Assembly: GCA_022829145.1 (NCBI GenBank)
Contig: CM040753.1
Location: forward strand, 8,098,384 to 8,162,383
Reading direction: 5' to 3'
Length of the DNA: 64,000 bases
Origin: Albula goreensis
Taxonomy: Eukaryota > Chordata > Actinopteri > Albuliformes > Albulidae
Shown here: positions 29,135 to 41,200 of the stretch, one piece after another
Numbering within the stretch: the first letter of the stretch is position 1
Layout of the letters: each line of letters opens with the position of its first letter
Notes under the pieces: generated by a model
Database searches by the model: none
What the model saw: only the letters and a program-made list of their open reading frames with translations
What the model was told of the DNA's origin: nothing
Translations under genes and position numbers: made by a program

Positions 29135-30577
29135 CGGTCACTGGCGCCCACAGATGGGAGGGTCAGCCCAACCCTCCCCCCCCGAAAACTTTCCTAACTC
29201 AGCTAGATGCCTTCACAGTGCCTCTGCGTGATGCAGCACAAAAAGAACACAGATCTTTTATTTTTGTCTTTTTGTTGTGTGTGTGAGTGAGCGTTGTTAT
29301 TAGCGTCTTTGTCGCTGTAGAGACATCCTCTCTCCAGTTGGAACAAATTCAGATCTGTGGTGGTGAAGACAGAAAAGCTACTGCGCCAGGCAGGCAGAAA
29401 TCTTTAATAGGAGGCAGTCCATCTGCGGACCCATGAATGGAGAGCACTGTAAGACGTGAAAAAAAGAGAAAAAATGACAACAAAAGGACTGTGCTGCGAC
29501 ACAAAGAATATTTTCTTGACCTCTGCTCCCGGGTCTCTGACTTTTAAGGCTGGTGTTTTAAAAGAAAATAATGATTTGCAAAGCATTTACAATGGTTCCT
29601 TATGTTTGGCAGATATATTTTGTACATTCCTATGGATTTAGTACTAATTAATTTTGGAAAAGAAAAGACTCTCCCAAGCACAAGTCAGAGCCGATGTGCA
29701 GAGCAGATGGGAGTTGCCCCATATCTTTGTACATTCCTAATAGTTTTGCCCTATTTAACTTGAAAAAGGTTTTGACCAACATTCAGCGCTATGGTCACTT
29801 CAGCCACCGTACCCCCCACCATGCCAAGGTTTATATTTAATATTTCCATTCTCGGTGCAGCTGTGCTCTGGCCCTAATGAAAGAGGCTGATGTGTTTCTG
29901 TGGAAGATGATGAAGTGAGCCATGTGGACATGCCATGCTGTCTGTGCATCTGGGAGCCAAAGCCTCGCTATGGGATCAAGATCTAACTGTTGTTGTGTTG
30001 ATCATATATTGTATTTTATTTTATTTTATTTTTTTTTTACAATATTATCACTACTTGATTATGGCTTATGGACCTTCTTGTATGACTGACCACTGACCAG
30101 AAAAGCAAGTGATAAGGAACAAACATATTGTTTGATGTCTGGACATAAAGAGACAGACTTTTCGATTGAATCATTCCTTCTCCTCGGGTTGTTTACAGAT
30201 GGGTTTTTTTAAAGGAAGAGAACAGTATTGTAATATTGTGATGTGCTATGGGGGAGTTTCTGTGGGGTTTCTCTATGTTAGATCTCCCCCTGCCTTGCTG
30301 CTGGTGGTTGTCACGGGCTGCCCCCTTCAGAGGGTACGCTCCAGGGCTGGCCTCCCTGCCTGGGTCGAGCCTTTACAGAGTACCTGTATTACTATAGCAG
30401 AACTCATCTATCTTGCAGCTCACACTTAAATACCACCAGAACTTCTGAGCTTCAGCCACCCCTCTGTGACAGACAGAGGGACAATAAGGGAGAAAGAGGG
30501 AGCAAGGAATGGAAAGAGATTGAGGAGAGAGGGATGGAAAGACAGAGAAAGAGATGAGGAGGAGAGAATTTATATTA

Positions 30578-30695
30578 TGAAATTCGGTGATGAAATATAA
30601 ACCTGTTAAGTGTTTGGAAGTGATTCATAGAGAAAGAGGAGTCTCCCTTTCTGCACACACTTGTCAGGTTTTAGAATCCTGCAGTTAGACAGTGA
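30578..30695 (+). repeat. Interspersed repeat, copy 2 (partner near 10 kb)
   Basis: This copy aligns with 9960-10075 in direct orientation, including GGAAGTGATTCATAGAGA and GTCTCCCTTTCTGCACACAC, and is also preceded by a purine-rich GAGAAAGAG stretch. It lies inside the likely ccny 3' UTR. The element family is not recognised. Confidence 0.6.
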
Positions 30696-31646
30696 GAGAA
30701 TGAATGAATAAACTGAGAGGTCAATTTACAGAAGGAGGGCCTGAGAGGCTAAATTTTTTAAAAAGATTGTCATCTACTATGAAGGAAATACATTCCATCC
30801 AATGTGCCCAAAAGTCACTTTGAATTTGCATTATTTTAAATTTTTTAGAAGTGGCTCACTGCTTTTAATTATTCTTTGTATCGTTGCAATTTGTATTTAT
30901 TCGTTTTGTATTATTTTGTATTTTTTCAGTATTTTTGTTGTTGTAATTCGGGGAAGGGGATGAATCTGCACTTTCAGTGGGTGAAGGTCTTTGTCTGGCC
31001 TCTGTTGACTCCCAGTGTAAACACAACCACAAGCACTCACTGCTACCATTGAACACACTCCCTCAGCTGTAATCTTAGCGCGTTACAATCCCCCACCGCA
31101 AAAGCCACAAGAGACACGGGCTTCGACCAGGCCCTTCAAAGACAGCGGAGAAAGTAGCATTGTTGTACACATAGCCGAGGAGCTTCCAAAGCCCCATGCA
31201 GCACACATGCTACCCAAACATGGCCGCTTGTGATCAAAGAGATGACTCTTCCCTCAAAGGCATGTCACCTCCCATAGAATTCACATAAGAGTAAGAAGGT
31301 CTGCAGGCCAGAGAGACGAGAAAACATAACCTTGAGTGTCTGTATGCAGACTCACATAATGTAGTTTTATGGGGCTTCAGTGTTTTTAATGTGCTAGAGG
31401 TGAGGCTTTACATTCTATGGACTAAAGCAGGTATAAATGATAGAGGTTTTATGAGAGTGAATACCATGCCATATTTTAGATTTTCAACTCAGCGATACCT
31501 TTGAACTCAGATACCTTTTGTTGCATTCCAATACTGTCAAAAAAGACAGAGCACATGGATGTATGTTACATGATTTTCTTTGAATCTCTTAAATATTTAT
31601 TTTATGATATGAGTACTTCAGGCAGTACTTGAGAGTTAAGAGTGAT

Positions 31647-31685
31647 TCTCCCCTCCCCTCCCCTCCCCTCCTCCCCTTCCCCACC
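31647..31685. repeat. (CCCCT)n tract
   Basis: Five to six CCCCT units on the + strand; the minus strand is a run of AGGGG units able to form a G-quadruplex. If the 31975 poly(A) signal is used, it lies in the ccny 3' UTR. Confidence 0.85.
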
Positions 31686-33718
31686 TCCAACATGAAAGGC
31701 AAATAAATTACTGCCACTCCCACAAATATAAAAAGTAGGTATTTTGGAAATTCTGTTTGTACAGTGTACATAGAATATTGATGTTGAGACTATAACTTAA
31801 AATGTGCTGAAATATTGAAATATATATAGTTGATAACAGATCAGTCTGATTTACATGATGGAAAATTATGGCGATTTCATTTTTTACCCTTATTTTCATC
31901 GGGATCATTTTTTCATAAAGTGAAGCAGAATGCTATACTTTTATTTTATACCCATAATTTATTTGTTGATAATTAATAAAGAGTTAGCAATATCTGGTTA
32001 TATAATGTTACGAACAGCAGTTTGCAATGGTCTCTGTTGCTTTCACCGTGTTTGAATGTTTCATTTGTGTAAGTTAAAACATTCATGAATACGGTAAAGG
32101 TTTAATTTCCCTTTTGCATAAGTTAGTTCATTGAAAGGGTTAAAATGGGTCCACGGTATATTTTCTGTACACTTTTTTTTTGTTTTAAAACCTTGCAGCC
32201 CATCTTTCATGTATAATCAATAGTCAGTACTGACTGTATTTGCCCATTTAAACGCATTGATTTATGTAAACCAAGCTTAGGAAAGTATTTCAGAAGGAAA
32301 TAATGTGCTTCTCTGTTTGTTCTTGCACCAGATAAATGAACAGTCTTACACTTGACCCCCTTTCCAGTGCACATCTTCTCTTACCTTAATCACAGAAGCA
32401 TTAACAAGCAGCCATAAAACAAATACAAAATAACGATTTACTCATGACCAAAGCAATGTTTATAATCACAGATAATTAATACATTGAATTAACATCACAT
32501 AATGCCATGGTTATTGCACAAAGTAATTATGTAAAGTAAGCTGATTGGCTGACTGCTTTCTTTAGGACTTCCAGGCTGATGTTAACTACTGTCGCACTGA
32601 CATCAATTCACTTTAAAATAGTGTTGCTGGCTAATCTTACATTGCAAAGTGCACAAACCCCTTGCATTTGTTGAAACCAAAACACACCTTTCCTTTGACC
32701 ACTCAAGAGGAATTACTGTCAAATAAAATCATGTTTTTTTGTTGGGTAGATGCGTGAAGCAGTCAATTTGTGCAGCTATGAGTTTTTGTTACCTTACACC
32801 ACAATGCCATTATTTCATATAATAACAGCCTAATTATTTGTGCATTATTTATGATGCTTTTAATGACTAACAGTTAGTAACATGCCAGCAGCCTGAGGGT
32901 GATGCTACAGACACTGCCTTTAAGTACATCTCATATTTTCCATTTTGGCTTATTATTCAGAATTTTTTTTTTCCTCCAAGAAAGGGGACGTTTTCATTCC
33001 TACTCATATTAACTCATGTTCCAAGGTTGCCAGGTTCCCCTTTGTCACTCACACAACCACACAAGTTTCAAACAAAGACACCACTACTTAAGTTCTGCCA
33101 AGCTGTACTACTGAACTGAAGTCAATCCCTGCTCTTTCGTATTACCGAAGCTGAAAGAACTGGAAGTATCATAGTTTGAGCATCTACAGTCATTGTTCAA
33201 CCAAGTTTAGCTCATGAATATTTTAACTACAGGACAATGAAATAATAATGTTCATTGACAATATGTAAAAAGGGATGGAGCTGTACCAAAGTATGAGTTT
33301 AATGAAGGAGCACTCAGTGGAATGAGCTAGCCGGCGCTACGTATTGTAGCCCTGTCTGCTCGCTGTCTGGAATGACTGAGAATCTGGAAAAGGAACAATT
33401 GCATGGAGCTGTGAGAGACTTAACAATTTGTCCTTGAAAAATGTGGAGCCAGGTGTTCTTGTGAAATGTTAGAATTATTTGAAGATTGTATATCCTATTT
33501 ATCATATGTGTGTACATACAGCCGGATGTTGATCTCAGAACTAAAGTAAAGTCGGTCCGGTCAGGGCTTTGACTGTGGTAGACTGGTGATTGGTGTTCTA
33601 GCATTGTGCACTGAACTCTACCTCTGCATAGAGTTTCCTTTTCTTTTTTTTAAATTTAGGATTTACAAATTAAAACATTTTTAATGTCTTTATACTATTT
33701 GTGGTTTCCTGTGCTAAC

Positions 33719-33736
33719 AAAAAAAAAAAAAAAAAA
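33719..33736. repeat. Poly(A) run
   Basis: Eighteen consecutive A bases on the + strand. It could be a retroposon tail, but no element body is recognisable upstream, so it is listed as a simple repeat. Confidence 0.85.
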
Positions 33737-34100
33737 GAGAACTGCTGTAAACATGGATTCTGTTTAACGTTCTGTCATTACCTGTAGTATTCTGCTGGCT
33801 TTCTTTTCACTCATTGGGGTTCGATCTGTATGCTTTCCTCCTGTTCTCAGTTTGCCAAATGCAAAACAGTGGTTTTTTTGGTATTATCTGTATGATTGTA
33901 TTTTTTCTTTCTTCCTTCCTTTCTTTTTTTTGGTCCATTTGCATAGTGGTCACGGTTCTGCTGTTCTTTAGGACGATGAATTGCCGCATGCTGTCCGTTT
34001 TGAACTATGATTTTACTGACAGTCCCTTTTCATAGAAGGATGTTTAGAAAACTACACATGAAATAAACATTTCAGACTTGCAATAAATATGATTGTTTCC

Positions 34101-37100
34101 ATGTCTGAATTCTTTGAATCAATCTTTATTTTGTATAAAGGTGTTTTGGTCTTTTAAACAAAGCAATGTGTAGATTTTCATGTGGGGCAGTAATTTGTGG
34201 TTTAACTCTGAAAAAAACTTGGTCTGGTCCTATATTTATGTATTTGTAAGGGACTGCAATCAAGACGAGGACACAGAGAATTCCCGTGTAGCAAAGAATT
34301 TTAACAGTGCCTGTAAAACCTGCATATATTCCCTCCTCATGATCAACTGCTACTAATGAATCACTGCTGTCTGGCATCTAGTCAAGCTAAAATAAGCTGA
34401 GATAAAGAAACACCACAGTCCTTTTTAAATATGCCTAAATGTACATCAAGCAAAAGAATAAAGAAAAAAAGCTTAAAAATAAATAACATTAAATGTTTTT
34501 GGGGAGTGAAGCACTGCAAATGGGAACAGTAGTTTCATCAGGATTAGTTGATGTCCACACTATATCCTGTGAAGGGCACTTCAGCATTTGAATGTGGAAG
34601 ACCTCTTTAAAAACCCATTTTGCCTGGTATTTGCACAGAGCTCAGGTTATTAACTGACAGAAAGAGCCTTCCCCTGCCAGCTGCTCAAATCCTCTAAATG
34701 TACCCTTGGTAATGTCTGACTGGCAGAGGGGCTGAATATCCCCGTGGTAACACTTGACTAGAGGCGGGGCATAGATTAGGCAGCACTGGTCAGGCAGCTC
34801 TAAATTTACACCCAGCAACAAGCAATACAAATGAAATGTCCCACGAGTCACCCAGCTGGACGCAATTCAATCTGGAGAGACAAAGCAGGGACGACATTAA
34901 TAAAAATGCAAAGGCAATTTGTACAAAATATGTTTAAATTCACTCAAATATACCAATTTGATATATTAATGTAGCATTTTATTTTAGGTTCAGCCATGTG
35001 GTCTGTGATTTATGTTTTGGACAGTCTGCAAGTATGACACATTTGGGACTTCCTCCAGCTGTGTCAATGGTGCTAAAGGGCAGTTAATCTTCCCTGTTAA
35101 AGGATGTGCAGAATCATCTGAGCTGAGATACAAGCCCCCTGTGCTTCCTGCCTGTCTGCCTCGCCAAACCACTTCTTTTATTAATACATGAGCAACTTCA
35201 TTCCACAGGTGCTTTTTCTGCCGGTCGGGTGAAAGGCTTTTCATTTCTTTTCTTACATACCTTTGAACACCCCACACAATACAAAGAGAGAAAAAAAACT
35301 ATTTCCACTTTGCCACATTATCACTAATGACCATGTTTAATCCACAGCATTAACCCAGATTTGCAATTTAAATTTCAAGTGGTAATTACTTTGCTTGTCA
35401 ATCGATTTTCCACTCTGACATTTTCTGTCTCGCTAAACCAACTGAGGCAGTTTTAGCACAATCTAATGGAGACAAAGCCATCCTGTGTCATAGAAATGTA
35501 TCCCTGTTTCCTCAGTTCTATGGATTTAATGTGCACTGTGAGCCAGAAAATACTTACCATTTCTCCAAGCAGGTCTTAATGACTACAAAAGTTCAGCAAG
35601 GAATTTATCTTGTAAATATGTTGCAATGAAACCCTTACTTTAAATACCAGAATCCTAATTCACAGCACAATGTATTTCTAAGATTTCATTAACAGATCTT
35701 TTTGTTATAATGGACACCAGTATCTGAAATCTCAATGCCCTGGAACATAAATCCCCCCAAAAATCAGGTAAAATGCTTCACTTTAGATTTATACACTGTG
35801 TGATATGCACACACACATAAAGCACCATTGCATGTAAACCAAGCCCTGTCATGGCTGGCAACTTCAAACATACCATTGATTTGCAGAAGACAAATGAGCC
35901 AGAAGCTGCGCAGTGGAGTAACAAGCACAAAAGCATTCAGCTACGAGGGCTGGCTAAATCCTTACAAAATTCATATCTGAATAACTACAGACATAGAAAA
36001 TAAATTAAACTGAATTTTTGATACCACTTTACCTTATCATATAATTTAAATCCTGGATGAAAGACGAAGGTTAAGAAAACACAAGTGAGATCTCTGAAAA
36101 GGTTTGCTGGTAACCTTAAGCTGCTTGATTCCTATTCTTTTGATACCAATGAAAATATAAATATCTCACATGCAAGTCAACATCAAGGTCTTAGCCAATC
36201 AGACTTCTATCTTTCCGTGGAGGTAAAATTTGATGTCTCTGTGCACCAGTGCTTAGCAGTATTTTGAAATAGTTTCGGAAATCCGACATCTTGAATTAAT
36301 GTTACACCATTCCAATATTGTTGTAATATTGTTGGTGCAGTAGATGTCTATATGTGAATGTGTGTTTGTGAATTTGTTTTTGCGTCTAGGCGTTTCTGTG
36401 TCTGTGTTTGAATGTGTGCATCTGTGTGTCTATTGGTATATTTACATTAACTTGTGTGTGTAGGTGGAGAAAGAGTATTGACAGAGGTCTTCAGTTATTG
36501 CTGTTGCTCGCTTTTGTCCATCACCACTGCTGTCTCAGAGCCACCCACTGCTGCAGAACTGTGGCCTTGAATCGCTGGCTAATCTGCCACACAGTGTAAG
36601 CTAAAGCACAAAACATTTCTTAACCCTCTCCACCTCATATCCTGAGTTTAAGCAGGCCGGTTCTACCCAATGGTGTGGGCAGTTCTGAGGAACACATAAA
36701 ACTGAAGGGTGGGCCCTTCTTTAGACATGTTCAACGTCTCATATTTTGATTCACTATCTATGGCTGGACACATCTACATGACTCAGCTTCCATTCAGTAT
36801 CAGTTAAATTCAAACCTGAAAATCACCAAAAGAAGTAAACAGTTGAAATCTACATTAGGCACAACAATTACCGTTTAAGTTTCAGGTGAATGTGCCCCAC
36901 AAAGAATGTGCCCCAAAAAATCCAGATTGACTGGATATTTCCTATGTTTGGTTCATAGCTTTAAAACCCTCTTTCTTAGGATAGTGAGAGTCCTGACTTA
37001 TAAATAATGTCTGTTACTTTAATATGCTACTACCCCTCGGCCCCTGCCACAAACACACTCAGCAGTTGGCATTGCGACATGAGTTACATAATGTTGTATA

Positions 37101-38000
37101 AGCTCTTTATGAGTGATTATCGATGGGCATTTGCTAATTTCAACCAGCATAAATCTCTGCACATTAATGAGCAGGCCTTGGCTGCACTCAGAGGCTCAGG
37201 TGTTGCTCAGGCGTCTCCATCCAGAGAACACAGACACATTCTGTGCCTCTCAAACATTTTATCCACTTACAACCCAGTGATGCAGGGTTAGGTATAAACA
37301 GGAATCAGATGGCTGGCCCCCTACAATGTTCAAATTTTGAAATAATTAGAAATGGTGAAGTTAAGGTTTCATTCTTGGTTTCATTTCATTCTGTCCCTGT
37401 TTCTAACATACAAAACTTTGTATGTTTTATCAGTGCATGCATGAAAGTCCAGGTTTGGGGCTTTTCAAAATTAGTTCAATATCATGGGTGTCCATCCACT
37501 CCTTCCTTTCACTCAAACTAATTTATTTGTCTATCCATTGAAGTCGTGTAGGGGAGATTTCAAAACCCATCAAGATCATAATTCTGTTGAGATGGTCTTT
37601 TGTGTCAGATGCTTGTGGAGTCATTTAGCTTTGAATACTTTCCATTGTGTTTGAGAACTTAATACCGCAATTTAATGAGTAATCCGGAGGCTTGTTATTC
37701 TCCTGCAAGGACAACCAGCCCCCAAAATATCTCAGCAATGTCAGGATGTCCACATGCCATGGTGAATAAGAATAGCCACAATGGAGCTCACTGCTCCTGT
37801 CTTCTGTTGTCTGAGAACAGTTGCTACTGGAGGAGGGGGGAGACAAAGAGCTAAGACAATAACAGTGTCTACCATTTTTTGGGGGGCAGTTGAAGGGGGG
37901 GGGCGTTCTCTTGAACTGGGGGTATGATCCTGAGCGCACCTTTTGGAACAAAAGGCTCCACATGCCAACAGTTGAGTACAAGACTGACAATCCTGCAGGA
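34101..38000. other. Interval between ccny and gjd4
   Basis: About 3.9 kb of mostly AT-rich unique sequence with no supported exon. A degenerate TG-rich patch lies near 36345-36470. A G-rich patch at about 37875-37925 lies 0.2 kb upstream of the gjd4 start. No RNA gene or transposase was recognised. Confidence 0.7.
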
Positions 38001-38007
38001 TTTCTGT

Positions 38008-38024
38008 CACCTGACTGCCACCTG
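38008..38024. promoter_or_regulatory. gjd4: Paired E-boxes upstream of gjd4 exon 1
   Basis: Two CACCTG (CAGGTG) E-boxes at 38008-38013 and 38019-38024 are spaced 11 bp centre to centre, about one helical turn, and lie about 115 bp before the gjd4 ATG. Myogenic bHLH factors bind paired sites of this kind, and mouse Gjd4 (Cx39) is expressed in developing muscle. A promoter role is inferred. No TATA box was recognised near the start. Confidence 0.35.
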
Positions 38025-38136
38025 CTCCCGTAAGCCCGTTGCCTCCTCTCGCCCGATCCAGATGGATATTGTCGTAGTAATCTAAGAGCTTAGCCTGCGT
38101 GTGGCTACCTGGGTCTGGGAGGTCCGTGTGGGAACC

Positions 38137-38200
38137 ATGGGGGGACCGAGCGCCACCGAACTTATCTTCCTCACGCTGAACCACAACATCACCATCGTGG
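38137..38200 (+). CDS. gjd4: gjd4 exon 1 (amino-terminal helix)
   Basis: The ATG has a favourable context (GAACCATGG). The frame begins MGGPSATELI, ends TLNHNITIV and leaves one base before a GTGGGT donor. Human GJD4 has TLNCNVTMVG at this point, so LNHNITIVG is a clear match, and the phase fits the exon 2 acceptor exactly. At 64 nt it is easy to miss. Confidence 0.9.
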
Positions 38201-41200
38201 GTGGGTATTCTGCCTGCATGCATTTGCACACCCAATAAAACTATCATTATACACAGAGTGACATACTGTCATACTGACACACTGTCATTTTTCTGGCTCT
38301 GAAAGTCATATGGCATGGAAAAGGCAGCACAATTCAGATTTATACCATACCAAAATTAGTATTATACAGTTCATGCATGTTTCAATATAAATGTTTTGGT
38401 ATTCCTCTTACTTAATGACTGAATATTGCATTTTTAGACCATACCACGCAACTTCCACTCACTGACAGCTTGTAACAATCCTGTACAAGAGTAAAGACAT
38501 TTTTTTTATTTCCCTGTGGACCAAAAAGAGAATTGAATAAAATAACTGGGAAATTTCACTGTGTGACGAGGGGACAGTAAATCTGCCCAGTCACCCCAGT
38601 GTTACACGTAGAAGTACGATCACACACTCAGAGTAGTGATTATATATGGTTATTGTATATGGAATATGGTTTTTCTTCGATTATTTTAAGGTCAAGAGCT
38701 TTAATTAAGTGACCCTCCGTTGTTTTAATGTGTGGCTTTTCCCTGTATGAATTTGGTTTGACTTTAAATGTGTCCTGAAGAAAATCCTTATGTTTTAGAA
38801 GTATGAAACATATTATGCCTTTGAAAAACTCCACAATATAGGAAGAGGAAGTGACAACCCAGAGAAACATTACATTTGTTAATGTTACCATGCATTTGCA
38901 AAAGTTCTTTTAACTAATAAAAAAAGCATCTTTTAAGCTTGATGTGCCTAGAAGTGTCTTTAATTTATTTCTACTCTAAAGCATTTGGAGGTACTGTTAT
39001 GAACCTGTCCATCTTCATTTTAGTTTATGTTGATGGTGTCTTTTTTCTCTAAAATGGACAACTCTAAAATCTTATGTAGCAAAGAGTTCCCAATGGCTTA
39101 AAGCTCAGGCACAGGGACAGAGCAGCATGCTCCCACTTTCACGGAAAAAAATATAATTTCTGTTCATTCCCAATTTTTACAGCTGTAATCAAAACATTTT
39201 ACAAATGAGAGGATGTGAAAGATAATGAATGATATTTTTAATAAAGAGCAATGGAGGTAATTTGGGTTCCGATTCTTTGTGAATCTGTCCTTAAATGTAG
39301 TTCTCTATAAAGATAGAACCTAGAACCTTTTTGACTTTAATATGCTTTGAAGGTGGTTTGAACAGAGCAGTCTTTGCAAATGTTAGGGCATGTTGCTAGC
39401 AGTAAAAGAAGTTCAAGGGAAATACAATGTGATCCCTTTCATTTCTGATGCCCTCGGGTTATGGGGAGGGAAATATCAAACCAGGGATGGTGAACCCTTG
39501 TCTAGTAGAGCTACAGGGTGTACACATTTTTGTTTTCATCTTAAAATCCAAGACCAAGAAACCATGTGAAGTCAGTTAACCAGCAAATCAACTCTGCTGA
39601 TTGATCAACTAAGTGCTGTGTAACAGCAAAATCCTTCATGCCCTCCACCCCTGCATTAAACCGAGAGCCTCCTGGCTAGAGCTTCTGCAGACTCTGATTC
39701 TGTTCTGTCCTTAAGACCGTCTCTGAAGCGTGTGCCTGGCACAAGCCTGATATTCTCCTGTGTCTGTACTGTGGCTGGACAAGCAGTCACCCCATATATT
39801 CAAACAGGATAGCTATGAGACAACATATGGAACCTTTTTTTCAACCAAAATTCTCATTCACTAGTCAATTTTCTACCGTGGATTATACATTGCAACGCCA
39901 TTTTCAATTCACTGCATTTTGTGATGTTGTTTTGTGATTGTGTTTTTGTGACTGGGTTTTTGTGATGTTGTTTTTGTGATTGTGTTTTTGTGATGTTGTT
40001 TTTGTGATTGTGTTTTTGTGACTGGGTTTTTGTGATTGTGTTATTGTGCTTGGGTTTTTGTGATTGTGTTTTTTTGTGATTATGTTTTTGTGATTGTGTT
40101 GTTGTGACTGGGTTTTTGTGATTGTGTTGTTTTTGTGATTGTGCTTTTGTACTTGGGTTTTTGTGGTTGTGTTGTTGTGACTGTGTTTTTGTAATTGTGT
40201 TTTTGTGATTGTGTTGTTGTGACTGGGTTTTTGTGATTGTGTTATTGTGACTGGGTTTTTGTGATTGTGTTTTTTTTGTGACTGGGTTTTTGTGATTGTG
40301 TTATTGTGCTTGGGTTTTTGTGATTGTGTTTGTTGTGACTGGGTTTTTGTGATTGTGTTGTTGTGATTGTGCTTTTGTACTTGGGTTTTTGTGGTTGTGT
40401 TGTTGTGACTGTGTTTTTGTAATTGTGTTTTTGTGATTGTGTTGTTGTGACTGGGTTTTTGTGATTGTGTTATTGTGACTGGGTTTTTGTGATTGTGTTT
40501 TTGTGACTGGGTTTTTGTGATTGTGTTTTTGTGATTGGGTTTTTGTGATTGTGTTTTGTGACTGGGTTTTTGTGATTGTGTTGTTGTGATTGTGCTTTTG
40601 TACTTGGGTTTTTGTGGTTGTGTTGTTGTGACTGTGTTTTTGTAATTGTGTTTTTGTGATTGTGTTGTTGTGATTGTGTTTTTGTAATTGTGCTTTTGTG
40701 ATTGTGTTATTGTGATTGTGTTTTTGTGATTGGCTTTCTGTGATTGTTTTTTTGTGATTATGTTTTTGTGATTGGCTTTCTGTGATTGGGTCGAACAGGA
40801 AAGATCTGGCTGGTGCTGCTGATCCTGATGAGGGTGCTGGTCCTGTTGCTGGCAGGGTACCCGCTGTACCAAGACGAGCAGGAGCGCTTCGTCTGCAACA
40901 CCATCCAGCCGGGCTGCGCCAACGTCTGCTACGACATCTTCTCCCCGCTCTCCCTCTTCCGCTTCTGGCTGGTCCAGCTCGTCACCCTCTGCCTGCCCTA
41001 TGTCATCTTCGTGGTCCACGTCATCCACAAAGTATCGTCGGGAATCGCCGCCGAAGGCCACAGCTGCGCCTCCAGCCGGGTCAGAGCCGGGTCCCTGTAC
41101 AAGGTCCACCAAGAGCCTTTCAGAAAAGCCTCGCTCAGCAAGACGACCCTCCGGGCAGAGCAGGGCAGGGTGCGCAGCTTCACAGCCGCCTACGTGGTCC

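Larger units (their letters stand above)
29135..34100 (+). other. ccny: ccny 3' UTR and flanking DNA with several poly(A) signals
   Basis: No further coding exon follows the stop. AATAAA hexamers occur at 30707-30712, 31702-31707, 31975-31980, 34062-34067 and 34082-34087. The 31975 signal would give a UTR near 2.9 kb. The close pair at 34062 and 34082, followed by GT-rich sequence, would give about 5 kb. Which are used cannot be decided here. The region also holds the second interspersed-repeat copy, a (CCCCT)n tract and a poly(A) run. Confidence 0.6.

Noticed and set aside
38015..38028. CTCF-like sequence upstream of gjd4
   Set aside because: The reverse complement GGAGCAGGTGGCAG departs from the core at its first bases, and the E-boxes within it are the more convincing signal.
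37741..38247. 168-codon minus-strand ORF overlapping gjd4 exon 1
   Set aside because: It lies opposite the gjd4 promoter and first exon, has no domain, and is a by-product of local GC content.
40786..40798. Possible single-exon gjd4 start just before exon 2
   Set aside because: The codon there is TTG, not ATG; it lies in intron sequence, and a matching exon 1 with correct phase exists at 38137-38200.
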